A stretch of 64,000 nt of DNA from the NCBI GenBank assembly GCA_963767835.1, contig CAVYFY010000018.1:32722-96721 (forward strand), read 5' to 3'. A program made the translations under genes and the position numbers. The DNA is from SIAQ01 sp963767835 (GTDB taxonomy: Bacteria; Planctomycetota; Planctomycetia; Gemmatales; Gemmataceae). Below, piece after piece: positions 7,039-16,172 of this stretch. The notes beneath the pieces were generated by a model. That model was not told the DNA's origin. It ran no database searches and saw nothing but the letters and a program-made list of their open reading frames with translations. Positions within the stretch are counted from its first letter, which is position 1; every line of letters starts with the position of its first letter.

Positions 7039-9933
7039 TCACTCTTTCGGATTGACCTTCGCTTCACGCTCGATGGCATCGATCAACTCCAGCGGCGGCG
7101 GCGCGTGGACGCCCCTGAGTGATTCATTGCCAGCGTCGCTTTCGATGATGCGAGTGGCAGCGCCGCTGGATCTCGCTTTGCTCATTTCCTTGAACGCCTT
7201 TTTGGCCGCGTCGGCGTTGAGTTGGCGGACCTGGGCATCGTAGGATTCCTGGTTTTTCAGGTAACGCTGCCAGTCGGCCTCGGTCATGCCGGCTTTCTTC
7301 AGGAGGTCCGGCGTCAGGCGCTTTTTCCAGTCGTCGAGCTGCATCTGACCGATGCGGGCGGCGAATTCGCGGTTAGCGGCAGCGGCCTTGATGTCGTCGC
7401 CGATGCCCTGCGAGATCCCCGGCTTGCTGCCAAAGGGATTGAGCATTTTTTCCTTTTCGCCGGTCTTCGGATCGCGGCCGTTCTTGGCGAGCGCATCTTT
7501 AGCGATGTCACGCTTGCGCGAATCGTCGGCACTCTTGCTGATCGCTATCAATGCTTGGACGGCTTCAGCGCCGGCTTGATCGTCGCGCGGCAGATTCTGG
7601 ATGTGCCTGGCGATGTCGTCCCACGACGGTTCCTTGGGTGCGGGCTTTTGCTCATCGCCACGCGCTTGTCCGGCACTGGCTTGATCGGTCGGCCGTTCCT
7701 TGGATTCGCCGCCGGCATCATTCATCTTGCCCGCCTTGGCTTGGCCGTTGGGGGGCGGCATCGGATTGGCTGCGGTTTGCTGATCTTTGTTGGGAGGCTC
7801 GGGGCCGTTCTGCTCGATTCCCTTGGCGGCGCCCTTCCCTGGGTCTTTCTTGTCCCCTTTGTCCTTTTTCGGTTGTGGCGACCCGTCACCGCGCGATTCG
7901 CCGTTGCCCTGCCCTTTCCCCTGATCCTTCTTGGCGCCGGCGTCATCGGGGGGCGTCATCGGCGGCGATTTCGGCTGCGGGCCGTCACCGGGATTCTGCG
8001 GGCCGTCCTTTTTCTCGGCGTTTTGCTGGTCCGCTCCCTTGCCCTCGCCGCGTCCCTTGTTTTGCTGCTCTTTTTTCTTGGCGTCATTAAGCTTCTGGTT
8101 GGTGTCGCTTTGTTCTTTTTGAATCTGATCAAGCGACTTCTGCGAATTCGACGAACCGGAGTTGCCCCCTTTGGGATCGGAGTTCTTTTTCGTCAGGTCT
8201 TGATCTTGCCGCTGTTCGAACTTCTTTTTCTCTTTCGTTGCCTGATCGCGCTTGGCTAACTCGCGGGAAGAATCCGGTGATTTGGGGAGCAGCGCAATTT
8301 TGTACCGCGGGCTTCGGCCAACATTGCCGGCCGCGTTCGGATAATCAGCCCCGTCGGTCGCTTCGACCCAGTACTCGATGACCGTGCCGGGCCGAAGCAA
8401 GAAATTCACCCCCTTCTCGTCCTTGAATTGATCGAGGGCAACGAAATCCTGATAGGCGATTTCGAGCGGATAGCTTCCATCCGGAAGCTGAAACGACACG
8501 CCGGGCCGAAAGGGCTGGGGCGACAGCGCGATCGCCTGGTCCGGCCCGTCGGCGCTGCGAAAATAAAGCGTCATGCCCTTGACGCCGAGCGGGCTGATGG
8601 CGTTGCCAGCGAGCGTGAGCGTGCCATTCACCGGCAAGGCCACGTCGGCGCCCGGTTGCGTCAGCAGAACCTTGGGAGCATCGTCCTCGGTGATGAGGAT
8701 CGGATAGGCGTCGCGGTCGGCGTTGTCTTCGCCGTCGGGCGTCGAGAAGGCAATGCGAAAATGGCCGGGCTGGTCCAGCACGAACCGGCAGACAAATGCC
8801 GCGGAATCGTCCGGCAAAATGCGGATCGGCAATTCCTTCTTGCCCGATTTGCTGACGATCTCCACGCTTGCCGTCTTCACGGGACGGCTGGCGTGGATGG
8901 TCAACTCGACCTCGCTGCCGATTGGGCCGTGGATGATCGGCGTGGTCCCCCTGTGGTCCGGGAAGACGCTGGTCGCGTCCTTGAGCTTGCGGAATGGGCG
9001 GTGTTCGTACCTGATCACGAATTGCCGCACATGGGCGGCCGGGCGCGTGTGGACTTGATAGATCGGCGTCTCGGCGTCACCGGCGGTGATCTTATAGGCG
9101 ATTCCGGCGCGCAGCTGGGCCGGCAGTAGCTGAGCGGACCAGACGCCCATGCCGTCGGCTTGCAAAGGCAGGGCCAGAAAATCATCGTCGGCATTCCAGC
9201 GGTAATGCAGCGTCGGCCTCGCCTTGCCGGTCGGAACTCGGCCTTCGAGCTTGACCGCGAAAGTCACGGATTGTGCCGGGCCAACCTCGGCGTCGCCGCC
9301 TTCCGGCGCAAGCAGCCTGATCTGCGTCTGCGCCGCCGGTGGCGACGCGTAGAACGGCAGAAACGCCCGCAGCATCGACGACAGGAACGCCGACGGGCCG
9401 AGCAGGAGCAAAATCAAAAGCCCCAGTGCTGGCGCGCCAAGGGTGCCGAGCAGAATCCGATTCTTGCGCTTCGGCGCCGTCCTTTCCGCATCGAACTCCT
9501 CGAATTGCTCGACCGCGACGGCGCTCAGGTTTTTCTGGAATGCCGAGGGGAGCCCTTGCTCGTGCAGATCGAGCCAGTTGATCAGGCAATTCTTGGCGCC
9601 GGGAACGCTTTGCTCGATCTGGTGAGCGACAAAATACGGGCTGACGCGGCGCAACCCGCAGCGGACCGTTTGCACTACGAGAAATCCGAAGCCGAGCAGA
9701 AAGGCGGCGTAGGCGGCCCAGCGCGTGGCTTGCACCGTGGTCGCTGTCGAGGCACCGGCGAACCAATCGAAACAGCCGATGAAAAGGGCGTAGGTGACAA
9801 TTGTTAACGCAAGGACCAGCAGATGGGTGATGACATCGACGCGCTTGATGCGCGCGCACAGTTCCGCGAACTTGCGCTGCAGATGGACTTCGGATTTGGA
9901 GAGGGATTTCCGCGTTGCCAGGTCGGTCGCCAT
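7039..9933 (-). CDS. Large membrane protein, DUF4175-like, with charged low-complexity domain
   Basis: About 964 residues. Three hydrophobic segments lie in the first 190 residues (VITHLLVLALTIVTYALFIG, one near residue 85, and LGTLGAPALGLLILLLLG). A long beta-rich extracytoplasmic region follows, then a roughly 250-residue tract dominated by K, Q, G, P, D and N, and a helical C-terminus. The arrangement resembles planctomycete and alphaproteobacterial DUF4175 proteins, whose function is unknown. An ATG at 9933 with GGAG upstream is preferred to the ORF limit at 9954. It is divergent from nikR. The low-complexity tract produces long open frames on the opposite strand that are not genes. Confidence 0.75.
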   Translation of the reverse strand: MATDLATRKSLSKSEVHLQRKFAELCARIKRVDVITHLLVLALTIVTYALFIGCFDWFAGASTATTVQATRWAAYAAFLLGFGFLVVQTVRCGLRRVSPYFVAHQIEQSVPGAKNCLINWLDLHEQGLPSAFQKNLSAVAVEQFEEFDAERTAPKRKNRILLGTLGAPALGLLILLLLGPSAFLSSMLRAFLPFYASPPAAQTQIRLLAPEGGDAEVGPAQSVTFAVKLEGRVPTGKARPTLHYRWNADDDFLALPLQADGMGVWSAQLLPAQLRAGIAYKITAGDAETPIYQVHTRPAAHVRQFVIRYEHRPFRKLKDATSVFPDHRGTTPIIHGPIGSEVELTIHASRPVKTASVEIVSKSGKKELPIRILPDDSAAFVCRFVLDQPGHFRIAFSTPDGEDNADRDAYPILITEDDAPKVLLTQPGADVALPVNGTLTLAGNAISPLGVKGMTLYFRSADGPDQAIALSPQPFRPGVSFQLPDGSYPLEIAYQDFVALDQFKDEKGVNFLLRPGTVIEYWVEATDGADYPNAAGNVGRSPRYKIALLPKSPDSSRELAKRDQATKEKKKFEQRQDQDLTKKNSDPKGGNSGSSNSQKSLDQIQKEQSDTNQKLNDAKKKEQQNKGRGEGKGADQQNAEKKDGPQNPGDGPQPKSPPMTPPDDAGAKKDQGKGQGNGESRGDGSPQPKKDKGDKKDPGKGAAKGIEQNGPEPPNKDQQTAANPMPPPNGQAKAGKMNDAGGESKERPTDQASAGQARGDEQKPAPKEPSWDDIARHIQNLPRDDQAGAEAVQALIAISKSADDSRKRDIAKDALAKNGRDPKTGEKEKMLNPFGSKPGISQGIGDDIKAAAANREFAARIGQMQLDDWKKRLTPDLLKKAGMTEADWQRYLKNQESYDAQVRQLNADAAKKAFKEMSKARSSGAATRIIESDAGNESLRGVHAPPPLELIDAIEREAKVNPKE

Positions 9934-10069
9934 GCCGATTGCTCCCGAGCGCACCTTCTTCGCCGGAATTCATTGTACCATGCCGGGGCGGAGAATAATA
10001 GAGTGTCAGTGGTCCGTGGTTCGTCGTCAGTGGCAAAAAAGCACACTACGGACCGAATGGAGGTAAGCC

Positions 10070-10498
10070 ATGGCCGACCTGACGCGCATCAGCATTTCGC
10101 TTGAGGAAAACCTGCTCGAGAGCTTTGATAAGCTCATTGCGGCCAAGGGATATGCCACGCGCTCCGAGGCGATCCGCGATCTGATCCGCGATCTGTTGAT
10201 CCGGCAGGACGCCCGCAACAAGCAAGGCGAGCAGGTTGCCGTCGTCACCATGGTGTACGATCACCATGCCCGCGAGCTGTCGGCCAAATTGATCGACAAG
10301 CAGCACCACCACCACGATCTGGTCGTCTCGACCCTGCATGTGCATTTGGGGGAACGGCATTGCCTGGAAGTGTCGGTGTTGCGCGGTCCCGGGCACGAAG
10401 TGATCCACCTGGGGGATGAATTGCTCGCCACCAAGGGAGTGCTGCACGGCGACATCACATTCACGAGCGGGGAAGGGGCGCTGAATAAGATGCGCTGA
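10070..10498 (+). CDS. nikR: NikR nickel-responsive repressor
   Basis: A 142-residue ribbon-helix-helix regulator. The DNA-binding domain is residues 1-48 (TRISISLEENLLESFDKLI, then SEAIRDLIRD). The ACT-like metal domain carries LHVHLGERHCLEV, placing His-X-His and a Cys six residues later exactly as in NikR high-affinity nickel sites. A further HHHH stretch precedes it. NikR normally represses nickel uptake; no nickel transporter or hydrogenase is visible nearby, so its targets lie elsewhere. GGAGG lies 6 bases before the ATG. The upstream 50 bases contain a GTGGTCCGTGG-like repeat. Confidence 0.92.
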   Translation: MADLTRISISLEENLLESFDKLIAAKGYATRSEAIRDLIRDLLIRQDARNKQGEQVAVVTMVYDHHARELSAKLIDKQHHHHDLVVSTLHVHLGERHCLEVSVLRGPGHEVIHLGDELLATKGVLHGDITFTSGEGALNKMR

Positions 10499-10827
10499 GA
10501 CTAGCGCAAAAAAGACAGCGGCGTTGCGACCATGCAGCGCCGCTGCTCCTCAGGATGTGGTCAACTCAAACTCCGCTTTTTCGGCAAGGGTGAGTAGGCG
10601 TCCTGCCTCGCTGTTTTGGGTCGGACCACCCCTTGGCAACATCTCTTCTATCGGCGACTTACCCGATAAATCTTCAACGAAAAGGGACGTGGGCTCCGGC
10701 CGCCGGAGGCCCCTCCGATTCGTTACAATTCCTCCAGCTAGCCAACTTTCCTTTGACTTCGTGTCCGCCGCTGCGAACAATGGTGATGGATCAAGTTGAA
10801 CTCAGGCCGATCGCCCGAGGTTCCGCC
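10499..10827. other. Intergenic stretch with one GC hairpin
   Basis: No convincing gene. A hairpin with arms AGCGGCG (10517-10523) and CGCCGCT (10538-10544) lies just after nikR and could act as its terminator, but no T-tract follows. A 76-codon frame on the minus strand (10550-10780) has no ribosome site or recognisable domain. A TACAAT box at 10724 has no matching -35. Confidence 0.4.
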
Positions 10828-11284
10828 ATGAAATCACTTCTCAGAACCGCTTCCTGTAGCGCCGTTGTGCTTGGATTGGTCACCCTTGGCACCGCCGATG
10901 TTCAGGCGCAGGTCCGCGTCCCCAGGGCGACCCCGAATCAGGCTGTCTCCCCGAGCACCGGCGCGGGCATCGCACCCAATATCGGCCTCGGCGGCGCTGC
11001 CGGCTATCGCTCGGCCACCACGCGCACCATGCGACAGGGCATGACCGTCCGGGCGCGAATTACGGAAACTTCAACGGCCTAAACTATGGCGCGGGACCGT
11101 TCGGCGCTATCCAGGGATGTACGGCGGCGCTTATCCAGGGATGTACGGCGGCGCTTATCCAGGGATGTACGGCGGCGCTTATCCAGGGATGTACGGCGGC
11201 GCTTATCCAGGGATGTACGGCGGCATGTATCCAGGGATGTATGGCGGCGTTCCCGGCATGTTCGGTAATCCGTACGGATACTGA
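10828..11284 (+). CDS. Small secreted Gly/Tyr-rich protein with tandem GAYPGMYG repeats, frame-broken
   Basis: The ATG at 10828 starts a clear signal peptide (MKSLLRTASC... cleavage after VQAQ). The frame then stops at 11080. The third base-frame reads NYGNFNGLNYGAGPFGA, then after another one-base slip five to six copies of G-A-Y-P-G-M-Y-G and a tail GMFGNPYGY ending at 11284. The first repeat copy is 23 bases instead of 24, which marks one frame break; another lies between 11000 and 11060. Gly/Tyr-rich exported proteins of this kind are common in planctomycetes and are probably surface or matrix associated. Function unknown. Confidence 0.55.
11103..11245 (+). repeat. 24-bp tandem repeat encoding GAYPGMYG
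   Basis: Five units of GGCGCTTATCCAGGGATGTA plus CGGC, the first short by one T, and a sixth unit starting GGCATGTATCC. The period of 24 bases keeps frame, so the array expands or contracts the protein by eight residues. Confidence 0.95.
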
Positions 11285-11295
11285 CAGGGAGCCGC

Positions 11296-12735
11296 CTACG
11301 TAATCAGATATCCGAATTCGTCGCGGAATTGCTGCGGCCCCATCCGTGCCACCGCCGCCAGCCGGACGAGCGTTTCCGGATTGTCGAAATCGCGCCGTTC
11401 CAACCGAATCATATACGCGCCGCGCCACCTCGAAGCCTTCCCCCTTCACGTTCACGAGCCGCGTCTTCATCTTCTTCGACTCCGGATCGAGCATGTCCGA
11501 AAACTTCATCGGCTTCATGCTCCCCTGGATGAAACCGATGACGGCGCCGAATTGCGTCGCATCCTCCGACAGTAGAAACTTAACGGCACTATAGCCCAGA
11601 TCGCGCGTGTACTCGGCGTCGAATGGAATGGGATCGGCACACGCAATTCGTATCCCAGGTCCTTGGCGATGAAGGCGATGTTGTGCCCGAGCGGCGTCGC
11701 CTTCAGGCTCAAGATGTCGTGCAGCGGCTGCCCGCGCCGGGTGTCGGCGAAGAGCCGCTCGGTCAACAGATCGCGGATCAACTCGCCGAAAGCGATTTCG
11801 CTCATGCTAAGGTTGCCGAAATCATCGACTTTGTACGTCCCGTATTTGCCGTTGGTCCGTTCGAGGATGACGGGGAGTTCATCTTTGACCGATTCGATGA
11901 GTCCCTCGGCAATCACGATCACGCCATAGGACTTATTGTTGGCGAGGCGTTTGATGATGGAGCCGAGAACGACGTCGCACAGGCGTTTGAAGGGGATTTT
12001 GTTCGGCTTGCCCTGGGGGCCCAGACCGAATTCTTCGGGGATGACGGTGAGGGTGGCGGCGGCGGCCTTGCCGATGCCGAGCGCCAGATGGCCGGCGGCG
12101 CGCCCCATGCAAATGACGAGATACCAGCGCGAGGTGGTGCGCGCGTCCTCGGCGAGGTTGCGCACCGTGCTGACGCCATAGTGCCGCGCTGTCTCGAAGC
12201 CAAAGGTTGGGATCGATCCGGGCAGGGGCAGGTCGTTATCGATGGTCTTGGGAACATGGGCAATACGGATGTAGTCGCCGGAGTCTTTGAAATGCTGATA
12301 GACCTGGCTTGCTGAGTAGGCGGTGTCATCGCCGCCGATGCTGACCAGGGCGTCGAAGCGCATGGTCTTGAAGATTTGCAGGACGCGGTCCAGGTCTTCC
12401 TTTTTCTTGGTCGGGTTGGTCCGCGACGTGCCCAGCAGCGAACCGCCCCGATTGTACTGGTCGGCAACGTCCGGCACGCGCAGATAGCGGATGTGCCCGG
12501 TATTCCCCTTGGCGAATTTTCCCAGAAATTCCTCGGTGCTGTTCTCATCGCCGGCCCTGGCGACCCAATCGACGACTTCAGGCTTGACGATCCATTTGTA
12601 GCCGTCCTCAATGCCGAAGACATCGATGCCGCGATTGGTGGCTTCAATGGTGACGGCGCTGATAACGCCATTGATTCCGGGCGCAGGCCCGCCGCCGACC
12701 AACAGGGCCATACGCCGGATAGGACTAATCGCCAT
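11296..12735 (-). CDS. 6-phosphofructokinase, PPi-type, two frameshifts
   Basis: Phosphorylates fructose 6-phosphate in glycolysis. The N-terminal GGGPAPGIN, the GGDDTAYSA loop (Asp where ATP enzymes have Gly), PKTIDNDLPLPG (Lys in place of Gly) and MGRAAGHLALGIGKAA identify the pyrophosphate-dependent class. The reading frame breaks at about 11645, where YELRCADPIPFDAEYTRDLG is recovered in another frame, and again at about 11431, where ARRYMIRLERRDFDNPE is recovered. The true stop is at 11296, giving about 480 residues. Both breaks are single-base and in conserved segments. The 3' end converges on the secreted repeat protein with 11 bases between. Confidence 0.85.
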
Positions 12736-12834
12736 GAGCAGCCTCAAGAAAATGGGAAGGCGACGACGGTATTTTATGGGCCAAGGCGGGAAAGGGACAT
12801 GGCTTGGCGATAAGTGCCGCGCTCCAAACCCGGG

Positions 12835-13746
12835 TCAGTCGATTTGCAAAGGCCGGCTGAATCCTTCCATGCCGCGCAGCTTCTGCCATAATTCGCGCAT
12901 TTCCGCATCGGTCATCGGCCGCAACGGCAAGCGCACGGGGCCGCAATCGGCGCCGACCAGCCGCATCATCGCCTTCGACGCCCGGCTGAAGCCGAATCCT
13001 TGCAGCACGCGAATCATGCGCACGCTCTGAAGCTGTGCCTGCCGGGCCGTGGCGAGATCGCCGCGTTCGAAGGCGTCGAGCAAGCGCTGGTAAAGCGGAG
13101 CCGCGAAATTGTAGGTGCTGCCGACGGCTCCTTTGACACCGAGCGCCAGTGCCGCGAGCAACAGCTCATCGTAGCCGAAGACGATGTCGAAGGACTCGAG
13201 GGCAAGGCATTCCTGCAGCGTCATCAGGTCGTTGTTGGTGAATTTGACGCCGTGCAAGGTCGGAATCGATTTGCCGGCCCGTTCGAGAAAGCGCGCGGTA
13301 TGGATCGAAACGCCGGTCATGGCCGGGATATCGTAATAGTAGAGAGGCAATTGCGGCGCAGCTTCAGCGACCGCGGCGCAATAGGCGATCAGGTCGTCGA
13401 GCGCTGGCTTGAAGAAACTCGGCGCCATGACGGCGATGGCGCTGACGCCCCGTTTGGCCGCATGCTCGGCGAGCATTCGGGCCTCGGGCAAGCTATTGCT
13501 GCCGACGTGAACGACGACCGGCATCGCGCCGCCGACGGCTTCACACCACGCTTCGGTGACGGCCATCCGCTCGCGGGTCGTCAGGGACAAACTTTCGCCG
13601 GTGGTGCCGCAGATGAAGGCGCCGCGCACGCCGGCTTCGCGCAACAATCGCGCCAGCGCCGGAATGCCGCCGGGATTGAGGACGCCATCGGGATGCAACG
13701 GCGTGTGCGGGGCAGCGACAAGACCGGTCAGACGCAGCGGAAAACG
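12835..13746 (-). CDS. NanA/DapA-family class I aldolase
   Basis: About 303 residues, a TIM-barrel lyase of the N-acetylneuraminate lyase/dihydrodipicolinate synthase family. GTTGESLSLTTRER, LYYYDIPAMTGVS (catalytic Tyr) and HGVKFTNND (Schiff-base Lys) are all present; the last two look more like neuraminate lyase than DapA. Planctomycetes carry many such paralogues acting on sugar acids, so the substrate is open. I take the ATG at 13746 (MRFPLRLTGLVAAPHTPL). The ORF extends to 13821 through a duplicated MSTEKK/MSTEKI N-terminus encoded by a 17-bp tandem repeat. Confidence 0.8.
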   Translation of the reverse strand, partial: RFPLRLTGLVAAPHTPLHPDGVLNPGGIPALARLLREAGVRGAFICGTTGESLSLTTRERMAVTEAWCEAVGGAMPVVVHVGSNSLPEARMLAEHAAKRGVSAIAVMAPSFFKPALDDLIAYCAAVAEAAPQLPLYYYDIPAMTGVSIHTARFLERAGKSIPTLHGVKFTNNDLMTLQECLALESFDIVFGYDELLLAALALGVKGAVGSTYNFAAPLYQRLLDAFERGDLATARQAQLQSVRMIRVLQGFGFSRASKAMMRLVGADCGPVRLPLRPMTDAEMRELWQKLRGMEGFSRPLQID

Positions 13747-14211
13747 CATCGACGACTCCAGCAAGCCACGTGAGCCAAGAAAACCGATTTTTTCTGTTGA
13801 CATCTTTTTTTCTGTTGACATCTGGTCAGGAAATCATCATTGTTATGGTAGAAGGTTAATCCCGCCATAATGCCCGCTTTCAATGGTCCTGCCAAAGCTC
13901 CGAGTTCCAGAACGCTCAATCCGTACTTCGGCAGATGCTGGGAGCCGCGCTCCGAAGTTGGTCTCGGCCTGCGGTGCCGCTTGATTCGATGTTTCCCGGA
14001 AGGTTCGAAGAAGCCTGGCGTGCCAGCGTCGGGCTTTTTTGATGGGCCGCCGCGACAGCATTTCGCCAACCCCAGGCTGACAAACCAGTTAGATTCGCTC
14101 AGGCACCTTGAACGAATGCGCTTGACAGAAAGCTTGCTCGCACCTATCGTCTCGCCGCTTATCGAATCGATCAGGCGGCGCCGCGCTGTGGCGCTGCGCG
14201 AGGACTACGCC
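13747..14211. other. Long intergenic region with tandem TTGACA and a terminator-like hairpin
   Basis: Two tandem copies of a 17-bp word containing CTGTTGACATC end at 13822. A hairpin (AAGCC-GGCG loop CG-GGGCTT) followed by six Ts lies at about 14014-14042 on the plus strand. No supported protein gene is present. A short untranslated transcript between these points is possible but unproven. Confidence 0.35.
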
Positions 14212-16011
14212 ATGCCGAGAACCCTGTGCGCACTTACGCTCTGCTTTGTCGCGTTGACGGGCTGCTTGCCGGACGCCCAGAAGCAATTGCAGATCGCGGA
14301 GGAAAATGCCCGGGACCGTGATCTTGACGTGCGCACGCTCGCCGACGTCATTTCCATCGGCGAACCCAGCACGGTGCCGATTCAGGTTGATGGCGTCGGC
14401 CTGGTCACGGGGCTGGCAGGGACTGGACATTGCCCCAGCGGATTCCATCGCACCATGCTCGAACAGTATCTGCTCAAGCACAATACTCTGCCCGGCGGCG
14501 AGATGCACCACCTGGGCAACGATGTCAAGGTCCGCCAGGTTCTCGACAATCCCGACAATGCTCTCGTCCTCATCAAGGGCTTTATTCCCGCGGCCGCCCA
14601 CAAGGGGGATCGCTTCGACGTCGAAATCGTCCTGCCCGCGAACAGCAAGACTTCGAGCCTGGCGGGAGGGTACCTCGAGCTCAGCATCCTGCGCGTCTAC
14701 GAGGCTGCCGCCAATCTCAGCAATCGGCCCGAAGTCGCCGGCAAGCTCCTCGAAGGCGACATCTTCGCCCATGCCAAGGGCCGACTCTTCGTCGGGTTCG
14801 GCAACAACATCGACCCCCACGAGCTCAAGCATGCCCGCGTCTGGCAGGGGGGCGTGTCGCGCATCGATCGGGCCTACGCTTTCTGCATGCGCGACGACAA
14901 AAAGGCCCTCGCCGAGGCCAGCCGAATCGCCACCCTCATCAATTTCAAGTATCAGGACGACCCCAACAGCCCGGCCCGGCGGTTCGAATTCACCAAGCAG
15001 GAAAAACTCTTGCTGCAAATGGGCAACGCCGCCAACCAGCTCAACAAACGGCAAGACCCGTTCGGCGCCAGCATCAACGACGTTGCCAAGGCGACCAAGG
15101 AATGCGTGATCCAGGTGCGCGTGCCGGCCGCTTATCGCTTCGATCACGACCGTTTCGCGCGGGTCGCCCTGTACACACCGCTGCGCGACAGCGATCCCAG
15201 CTTGACGCGCTATCGGCAGCGTTTGCAGAAACTGGTTCTCGATCCCAGCGATTGCAAGTGGGCGTTATGGGCGGCGCTTCATCTTGAAGCTCTGGGCCGC
15301 GACAGCATTCCGGCACTCAAGGCCGGCCTGAGCAGCGAGAATCCGTTCATCCGCTTCATCTGTGCCGAGTCACTCGCCTACCTCGGCAGCACGGCGGGCG
15401 TCGAGGTCCTGGCCGAACTGGCCCGCAGCCAGTCGATCCTCGCCAAGAATTGCACGATCGCCTTGGCGAACCTGAGCGAAGATATCGCCCGCGACCGGCT
15501 CGGCGAACTCCTGGCGGACGATGAGCCAGCCCTGCGCTGTGCCGCCTTCCACGCCCTGACGCTGCTCGACGAAACCGATCCGCGTCTGGGGGGCAAATTC
15601 CTCAGCGATTCATTCTGGCTCTACCGCGTCCCGCAAGCGCCGACTCCGATGGTCTATTTCTCCACCAGCAAACGCGCCCAGGTCGTTGTCTTCGGCAAGG
15701 ACGTGATCCTCCAGCCGGAAACTCGCATGATGGTCGGCACGCGCCGCGAATTCACCGTGGCCCACAGCAAGGAGCAGAACAAGTTCGTCATCAAGCGATT
15801 TACCCCGCGCGGCGAAGCGGAACGCGTCATCTCGAATCGCCTGGACGAGGCGCTCGCCGCCCTGGCCGAGCTGGGGGCGACCTATCCCGACGTCGTCGAT
15901 TTTCTGCGCCAGGCCCAGGTTTATCAAGCGGTCAACTGCCCGATCGTGCACTGGTCGGTTCCGGACGTTACGGTTGAAACGCTGGTGGAAGCGGGGCAGG
16001 GAATGAAGTAG
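14212..16011 (+). CDS. FlgI-like lipoprotein with HEAT-type repeats
   Basis: 599 residues from the ATG at 14212. The lipobox LTGC at about residue 16 predicts a lipoprotein. Residues 45-190 resemble the flagellar P-ring protein FlgI: VDGVGLVTGLAGTG, GDRFDVEIVLP and SSLAGGYLELS match its N-terminal signatures. From about residue 330 alpha-helical repeats of HEAT style appear (CAESLAYLGSTAGVEVLAEL, CAAFHALTLLDETDPRLG). No other flagellar gene is in the window, and the length is far above FlgI's usual 370, so this is more likely a planctomycete envelope protein built on the P-ring fold than a true P-ring subunit. Confidence 0.7.
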   Translation: MPRTLCALTLCFVALTGCLPDAQKQLQIAEENARDRDLDVRTLADVISIGEPSTVPIQVDGVGLVTGLAGTGHCPSGFHRTMLEQYLLKHNTLPGGEMHHLGNDVKVRQVLDNPDNALVLIKGFIPAAAHKGDRFDVEIVLPANSKTSSLAGGYLELSILRVYEAAANLSNRPEVAGKLLEGDIFAHAKGRLFVGFGNNIDPHELKHARVWQGGVSRIDRAYAFCMRDDKKALAEASRIATLINFKYQDDPNSPARRFEFTKQEKLLLQMGNAANQLNKRQDPFGASINDVAKATKECVIQVRVPAAYRFDHDRFARVALYTPLRDSDPSLTRYRQRLQKLVLDPSDCKWALWAALHLEALGRDSIPALKAGLSSENPFIRFICAESLAYLGSTAGVEVLAELARSQSILAKNCTIALANLSEDIARDRLGELLADDEPALRCAAFHALTLLDETDPRLGGKFLSDSFWLYRVPQAPTPMVYFSTSKRAQVVVFGKDVILQPETRMMVGTRREFTVAHSKEQNKFVIKRFTPRGEAERVISNRLDEALAALAELGATYPDVVDFLRQAQVYQAVNCPIVHWSVPDVTVETLVEAGQGMK

Positions 16012-16165
16012 CAGGAAGCAGGCAGCAGTTAGCGGGCAGGAAATCCAAGCCGCACCGCTGGCAATGCGCGATTCGCAAAGTGCGCTTGTTGTTTCGACGG
16101 CACTTCAAGACAATAAACGACTGGCTATCTGCTGGCTGCTGCCCGCTATCTGCTGTCTGCTGCGA
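16008..16165. repeat. TGCTGCC-type repeat, copy 2 (separated arms)
   Basis: AGCAGGAAGCAGGCAGCAG at 16012 and the complementary words CTGCTGGCTGCTGCCCGC and TCTGCTGTCTGCTGC at 16127-16165 lie about 95 bases apart. Same word family as 1419-1512 and 58612-58680. It fills the gap directly upstream of smc. Confidence 0.7.
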
Positions 16166-16172
16166 GGATCGC

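Noticed and set aside
7222..8259. 345-codon hydrophobic open frame on the plus strand
   Set aside because: Antisense of the Lys/Gln/Pro-rich tract of the DUF4175-like protein, which reads as Leu/Phe-rich in reverse; it only mimics a membrane protein.
11103..11245. CRISPR-like array
   Set aside because: Units are contiguous 24-mers without spacers and translate to an in-frame octapeptide.
11084..11518. 144-codon minus-strand frame with WISAAVHP repeats
   Set aside because: Its first third is the real C-terminal part of phosphofructokinase in another frame; the rest is antisense of the 24-bp repeat array.
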